Notes under the pieces: generated by a model | What the model was told of the DNA's origin: nothing | The model's input: the letters and a program-made list of their open reading frames with translations, nothing else | Database searches by the model: none | Source of the DNA: Bacillus sp. AZ43 | GTDB taxonomy: Bacteria; Actinomycetota; Actinomycetes; Mycobacteriales; Geodermatophilaceae | DNA length: 64,000 nt | Assembly (NCBI GenBank): GCA_004570425.1 | Contig: SPQJ01000016.1 | Coordinates: forward strand, 1-64,000 | Direction of reading: 5' to 3' | Made by a program: the position numbers and the translations under genes | Part shown: one piece after another, positions 60,630 through 64,000 of the stretch | Numbering within the stretch: the stretch's first letter is position 1 | How the letters are laid out: every line of letters starts with the position of its first letter

Positions 60630-60734
60630 CTGCAGATTCGAGCCTTGAGCTGCGGATTCGTCACAGTCCGACGATCGGCGGGGAAGCGCCTGATCGCCAC
60701 GGATCGCGGCGGCTCGTTGGGTAAATCGTTGGGT
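60630..60734. repeat. Two direct-repeat pairs beside the attachment site
   Basis: CTGCAGATTCG (60630-60640) and CTGCGGATTCG (60650-60660) are spaced 20 bp; TCGTTGGGT occurs at 60714-60722 and again at 60726-60734. Such short direct repeats next to a crossover site resemble integrase or excisionase arm sites. The 237-bp stretch 60533-60769 holds no gene I can support. Confidence 0.4.
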
Positions 60735-60769
60735 CGGCGGACGAGCCGCTCAGACGCACGGCCCACTTG

Positions 60770-61666
60770 TCACCTGATCAGGAGACCGCTGCACTCCACG
60801 ATCGGTGTCAGCTCGTCCGAGAAGAGGTGAACGAACTTCTCCCAGGCCTCGGGGTCCTGGCTGGGCTCGAGCACCAACGGCAGGCTGGGGCAGAGATCCC
60901 TCACGTCGCGCCGGTCCGCCAGCGGAATCGACAGCCATGAGCTGGCATCGCCCCAGCCCTGTCCGTCCAGGTATGTCGAGCCGTCACTGGTGAGCTGCCA
61001 CGCCAGGGGAGGGAAGTACACCGCGGCGTCGGACAGCACGTACTCGATCACCCCGGTGCGCGAGTCGAGTACTTGCATGCTGTGCATGGCGCCCGTGAGT
61101 CGACCGACGGTTCCCTGGGCAATCGCAACGCGGAGGCGCAGTCCCTCTGGCAGTGAAAGCGGCTCCTCGCCCGCGAGCAACCCAGCCGCCAGCTCTGGGA
61201 ACCGATTGCGAAGCACATGGTTGACGCCGAAGAAGCCCATGAGGATCGACCGGGCTATAGCACTCGGCGAAAACTTCACAGATGGAAGGTTCATGCGCCC
61301 TCGGGGCACGACCACGGCACCGGTCGATCGACAAGAACGCAGCCCGAGAGCCAGTTCCCCGTAAGCGTCATCCCACCGGCCCGCACTGCTGTTGCACGGC
61401 CCGCACAGACCGAAGACGTACAGCCCGCCATCCAGGCGCTTACGGCTGGGAACGAGGGTGGGCATCCCGTCGCGATTTACGGACTGCAGGAAGCGTCGTT
61501 GCACGCCGTGGTCGTTACCGGCGCATTGAGGTGGCACGTGAGTCCGGCTCAGGGGACCGACCGTGCCGCACAGGCCACACGGACCGGGCTCTCCCTTGCT
61601 GCGACGCAGACCGACGTCGGCCGGGCCGCCTGTGCCCTGTCTTCTGTTCCGCTTGCCCTTGCCCAC
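60770..61666 (-). CDS. HNH-endonuclease-like protein
   Basis: 298 residues. The N-terminal part has a zinc-finger-like set: CGLCGTVGPLSRTHVPPQCAGN near 30-50, then FGLCGPCNSSAGRWDDAYG near 86-104. The CxxC-H-CxxCN-D pattern fits an HNH_5-type nuclease. The remaining ~190 residues are a separate alpha/beta domain with no name I know (SAIARSILMGFFGVNHVLR, DAAVYFPPLAWQLTSDG). GTG start; TACCGT lies 8 bases upstream. First gene inside the element; may be a defence or mobility nuclease. Confidence 0.6.
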   Translation of the reverse strand: MGKGKRNRRQGTGGPADVGLRRSKGEPGPCGLCGTVGPLSRTHVPPQCAGNDHGVQRRFLQSVNRDGMPTLVPSRKRLDGGLYVFGLCGPCNSSAGRWDDAYGELALGLRSCRSTGAVVVPRGRMNLPSVKFSPSAIARSILMGFFGVNHVLRNRFPELAAGLLAGEEPLSLPEGLRLRVAIAQGTVGRLTGAMHSMQVLDSRTGVIEYVLSDAAVYFPPLAWQLTSDGSTYLDGQGWGDASSWLSIPLADRRDVRDLCPSLPLVLEPSQDPEAWEKFVHLFSDELTPIVECSGLLIR

Positions 61667-61754
61667 ACGGACGTACGGTAGCGAGACGCACGCGTCCAGG
61701 CTCCTGGTTTCTCGGCGTATCGGAGTGCTACGAATCTGGCCGGCGATGGGCCGT

Positions 61755-61994
61755 TCAGTCGTTGTAGAGGTGTGGGAACAGCTCGCGGCGGCGCCGAACG
61801 ATCGCGTCTACTTCGGCTTGGCGCGCCGGGGCCAGCGGGGCAGGGGGCGTCGCCCGCTGCACCGCCAGCGCGTACCGACGCCGCTCCTCCAACGTGGGCG
61901 CGCCGGGCGTGGCGAAGGTGATCGGCTGGCCCTGCTCGTCGGTGAACTGCGAGCCGACCGGAGGAGTCCGCCGACGACGAAGCCGTCGCCTCAC
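61755..61994 (-). CDS. Small basic protein, third in a micro-gene chain
   Basis: 79 residues starting MRRRLRRRRTPPVG, with FTDEQGQPITFATPGAPTLEERRRYALAVQRA and VDAIVRRRRELFPHLYND. No family recognised; it looks like small phage or plasmid accessory proteins. GTG at 61994 overlaps the stop of the upstream micro-gene (GTGA), so it is chosen over GTG at 62012. Confidence 0.5.
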   Translation of the reverse strand: MRRRLRRRRTPPVGSQFTDEQGQPITFATPGAPTLEERRRYALAVQRATPPAPLAPARQAEVDAIVRRRRELFPHLYND

Positions 61995-62062
61995 GGTGCC
62001 ACCGCGTTCCACGTACCGGGCTGGCCGGGGGCACCGGCTGGCACGCCGTTGCGCACGATCAC
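61991..62062 (-). CDS. 23-residue micro-ORF, second in the chain
   Basis: GTG start overlapping the first gene's stop (GTGA) and its own stop overlapping the third gene's start. It encodes MIVRNGVPAGAPGQPGTWNA followed by three residues. Both junctions being exact GTGA overlaps is the main support for translation; it may only serve as a coupling leader. Confidence 0.35.
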   Translation of the reverse strand: MIVRNGVPAGAPGQPGTWNAVAP

Positions 62063-62217
62063 GGGGGCGCGCCGGGTTTCGGGACGAGGATGTGCAGGGT
62101 CACGGTGCCGTCGCCGGACTCCTCAGTGACCGTGGCAGCCCGGACGGGCTGTCGCAGACCGCCGAGCTGGCTGCGGTCAACGTCCGAGAGCGTGTAGAAG
62201 ACGATCTGGCCCAGCAT
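62059..62217 (-). CDS. 52-residue protein, first in the micro-gene chain
   Basis: MLGQIVFYTLSDVDRSQLGG, then RAATVTEESGDGTVTLHILVPKPG. The start is fixed by a strong GGAAGGAGG site 6 bases before the ATG. The 'GQIVxYTLS...' opening followed by a short beta sheet resembles small proteins of actinobacterial phages and integrated elements. Function unknown. Confidence 0.55.
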   Translation of the reverse strand: MLGQIVFYTLSDVDRSQLGGLRQPVRAATVTEESGDGTVTLHILVPKPGAPP

Positions 62218-62565
62218 GGCGGGCCTCCTTCCGTGGTCGGCTACCACCACGGTGCAGAGGACCGCGCCCCTCTGGTTGTGAACTCTCCCGGACCTGACTC
62301 TTGAGGACTCACGCGCGCTTTCGCCGTGAGGCAGACGAGCCATGACAAGTCCCCAGGTTCTGGGGAAGGATTACCGCCAATTCGCCAGCTCGCAAGGCGT
62401 GAGTCCCGTCGCCGCGCCACACGAACGCGCTCCAGCCGCCAGCGACACCGGTGCGATCGGCCTACTCCGAGGTGCTGGTCATGGTCGAGCAGACAAGTCC
62501 GACGCGCTGCTCATCGAGACCCGCTGGTGTCGAACGTCACATCGCTGCCGCATACGATGCAGCGC
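62218..62565. other. 348-bp intergenic region between divergent genes
   Basis: It holds the ribosome site of the micro-gene chain at the left and TACGAT (62553-62558), 7 bases before the DUF5343 start, at the right. CCACCACGG and related repeats near 62232-62250 form a small inverted repeat (GTGG-TCGGCTA-CCAC). No coding sequence I can support. Confidence 0.45.
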
Positions 62566-63225
62566 ATGACAGCGGACGCTTCGTTCCCATACACACCGAC
62601 GCCCGGAAGGTTGGAGGACTTCCTCAAGAAGCTCCAGGGCATGAGCGTGCCCGGGAAGATCGACACGCAGTACCTCGGCGCCGTGGGCTTCGGTTCGTCG
62701 AACAGCCGCCCGTTCATCCCCATCATGAAGAAGGTCGGGTTGCTCGACGGTGCCGCGAAGCCGACCGAGCTCTACACCAAGGGCCTCCGCGGCGGCGAGA
62801 GCGGCCGCGCATTGCTCGCGGCCGGGATCCGTGCCGGCTACGACAACGTCTTCCAGATCTACAGTGATGCACAAGACCGCTCGGACGCCGAGCTCGCGAC
62901 CTTCTTCAAGAGCCACTCCGACCTCGACGAGAAGAAGGTTGGGCTCGCGGTCAAGACCTTCAAGGCTGTCTGCAAGTTCGGCGACTTCGCTTCAACTGCG
63001 ACGCCCACTGGCCAGGGCAGGGACGGTGGCGAGGATGAGGGAGACGAGCAGTCTCATCCAAACAAGAGCCGTCAGCGGAGGCAGCAAAACGGCGGCGGAT
63101 CACCTGGCGTCACCATCAACGTGAACATCGCGCTATCCGTCGACGCCACCAGCGACGCCGCTGTCTATGACGCCTTCTTCGCTGCAATGGCGAAGCACCT
63201 CGGGGGTCTCGTGGATGGCGCCTAG
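62566..63225 (+). CDS. DUF5343 protein
   Basis: 219 residues. The N-terminal 110 residues match DUF5343: SFPYTPTPGRLEDFLKKLQGMSVPGKID, YLGAVGFGSSNSRPFIPIMKKVGLLDGAAKPTELY, LLAAGIRAGYDNVFQIY. This reads as a winged-helix-like domain. A charged, Gly/Gln/Arg-rich linker leads to a C-terminal beta strand and helix (GVTINVNIALSVDA...YDAFFAAMAKHL) seen in many such proteins. ATG at 62566 is preceded by TACGAT at 7 bases (leaderless). Codons ending in A/T are more frequent than in the core. It overlaps the HEPN gene by 11 bases. Confidence 0.8.
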   Translation: MTADASFPYTPTPGRLEDFLKKLQGMSVPGKIDTQYLGAVGFGSSNSRPFIPIMKKVGLLDGAAKPTELYTKGLRGGESGRALLAAGIRAGYDNVFQIYSDAQDRSDAELATFFKSHSDLDEKKVGLAVKTFKAVCKFGDFASTATPTGQGRDGGEDEGDEQSHPNKSRQRRQQNGGGSPGVTINVNIALSVDATSDAAVYDAFFAAMAKHLGGLVDGA

Positions 63226-63751
63226 GAGCCCGCGTGAGGTCGCCACGTGGGCGGCCAACGCGCAGGACGAACTGAGCAAGCTGCTCGCCAAGCGTGAGAC
63301 TTCCACCCACCGCGTGATGACTGTGACCGAGTCATACGACAAGCTGACCAAGCTCAACATCAAGCAAGACAAGTTGTTTCGCGAGGCTCTGCAGTGTGCT
63401 GAGCACGGGTTATACCGATCCGCACACGTGACCTCGTTCGCGGCGCTAATGGATTTCGTTCACGAGTGGATCGCGACCAACCCTGTGCGCCTGGCCAAGA
63501 TTCAGGCGAACTACCCGGCGTGGAACATTAAGCACGCGGCGGACTTTCGGGAGCAGAAGGACCACACGCTGTTCGAAGTGATGAAGAAGCAGGGCTTGAT
63601 AACCAACCCGATGATGAAAGCACTGCAAGGTCTGCTCGCCAAGCGGAACGAGTGCGCGCACCCTGAGGACTACGAACCCGGCATCAACGACAGCCTTGGG
63701 TACCTCGACGAGATGATGAAGCGCATCGCGACATTGCAGGCCATCAAGTAG
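63215..63751 (+). CDS. HEPN-like protein with RX4H motif
   Basis: 178 residues, wholly helical. LFREALQCAEHGLYRSAHVTSFAALMDFVHEWI and ALQGLLAKRNECAHPEDYEPG...LGYLDEMMKRI form a HEPN-type bundle; RNECAH (about 143-148) is an R-x4-H motif, the catalytic signature of HEPN ribonucleases in toxins and abortive-infection systems. Codon use (AAG, AAC, ATA, TTT) is visibly less GC-rich than the core. Start ATG lies inside the end of the DUF5343 gene, so the two are co-translated. No antitoxin-like nucleotidyltransferase is seen; the DUF5343 protein may fill that place. Confidence 0.65.
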   Translation: MAPRSPREVATWAANAQDELSKLLAKRETSTHRVMTVTESYDKLTKLNIKQDKLFREALQCAEHGLYRSAHVTSFAALMDFVHEWIATNPVRLAKIQANYPAWNIKHAADFREQKDHTLFEVMKKQGLITNPMMKALQGLLAKRNECAHPEDYEPGINDSLGYLDEMMKRIATLQAIK

Positions 63752-63949
63752 CCAGCCAAGGTGGGAACGAGTGCTACGGCGTTGGTTGCGCCCGTCGCTC
63801 GTACGGCAGGTCGCGCCGCCCGAAACGGCCCTCTAGTGAGTCCGAAGGCTTCAGGAGTGTCGAGGGGTTGTGTTACGGACGCCCACTGCGCCTGGGGTGG
63901 AGGCCCTGCGGTGACTGGGTGTGTCGGACCCTCGGCCTAGGGTTCGGGC
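63752..63949. other. 198-bp intergenic stretch
   Basis: No open frame or RNA gene I can support. It ends in CTAGGGTTCGGGC, promoter-like for the next gene. Confidence 0.4.
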
Positions 63950-64000
63950 GTGACCTCTCCCAGCAGTCCATACGACGACCCTTCCGTTGGAGATTGGGAC
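63950..64000 (+). CDS. Start of a gene cut by the window edge
   Basis: GTG followed by an open frame (MTSPSSPYDDPSVGDWD) to the end. TAGGGT ends 6 bases before the GTG, the same leaderless arrangement as at least eight other starts in this window. Too short to assign. Confidence 0.4.
   Translation, partial: MTSPSSPYDDPSVGDWD

Overview
The window is core chromosome of a very GC-rich actinobacterium, most likely a member of the Geodermatophilaceae (Blastococcus, Geodermatophilus or Modestobacter type). The evidence is the GTG/TTG-rich, G/C-ending codon use, frequent leaderless starts (TANNNT 6-8 bases before the start codon), IdeR-type iron boxes, a mycobacteria-like gene order pncB-clpS-DUF2017-mec-cysO-cysM-...-rph-rdgB, a flagellar FlbD-like protein and SipW-dependent surface proteins. 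The genus is inferred from content, not proven.

Layout. 1-2.6 kb: remnant of an ATP-grasp gene, a SipW-dependent (TasA/camelysin-like) secreted protein, gluconate kinase and FlbD. 2.6-7.3 kb: a three-gene envelope operon (two polytopic membrane proteins around a cupredoxin-like lipoprotein) divergent from a MerR regulator. 7.4-10.2 kb: iron genes (siderophore-interacting flavoprotein, Fe-siderophore binding lipoprotein, bacterioferritin and its ferredoxin) with two IdeR-like boxes. 10.3-17.2 kb: a signalling and surface block with an OmpR-type regulator, two REC-Hpt proteins, a SipW-type signal peptidase with two putative substrates, and a PAS histidine kinase with a single-domain receiver. 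17.4-19.4 kb: DUF3618/holin-like envelope-stress operon. 19.7-34.9 kb: mixed metabolism (crotonase, zinc peptidase, SIMPL protein, glutathionylspermidine-synthase-like enzyme, F420-type reductase, AlkZ-like protein, ABC-F ATPase, PLP aldolase/racemase-fold enzyme, sugar-lactone oxidase, MFS pump, zinc alcohol dehydrogenase). 35-44 kb: an M23 peptidase with a histone-H1-like tail, zinc exporter, CtaG, drug pump, CtaD. 44-57.7 kb: serB, NAD salvage (pncA/pncB), clpS, and the CysO/Mec/CysM cysteine route through rph and rdgB. 57.9-60.5 kb: a GGDEF-EAL protein and a small membrane protein.

At 60.54-60.59 kb lies the 3' part of a tRNA-Leu(UAG) gene, broken exactly at the anticodon loop. This is the signature of a tyrosine-integrase attachment site. 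Everything to its right (60.6-64 kb) looks like the edge of an integrated element: lower GC, an HNH-like protein, a chain of tiny overlapping genes, and a two-gene DUF5343 + HEPN (RX4H) module that is the best candidate here for an undescribed defence or toxin-type system.

Three structural signals cut across the genes. A tandem CTTGCG repeat is shared by the promoters of the two SipW-dependent paralogues 14 kb apart. A family of three ~55-bp hairpin repeats (37.9, 48.6 and 50.6 kb) shows compensatory stem changes. Strong intrinsic-terminator-like hairpins sit at several convergent junctions.
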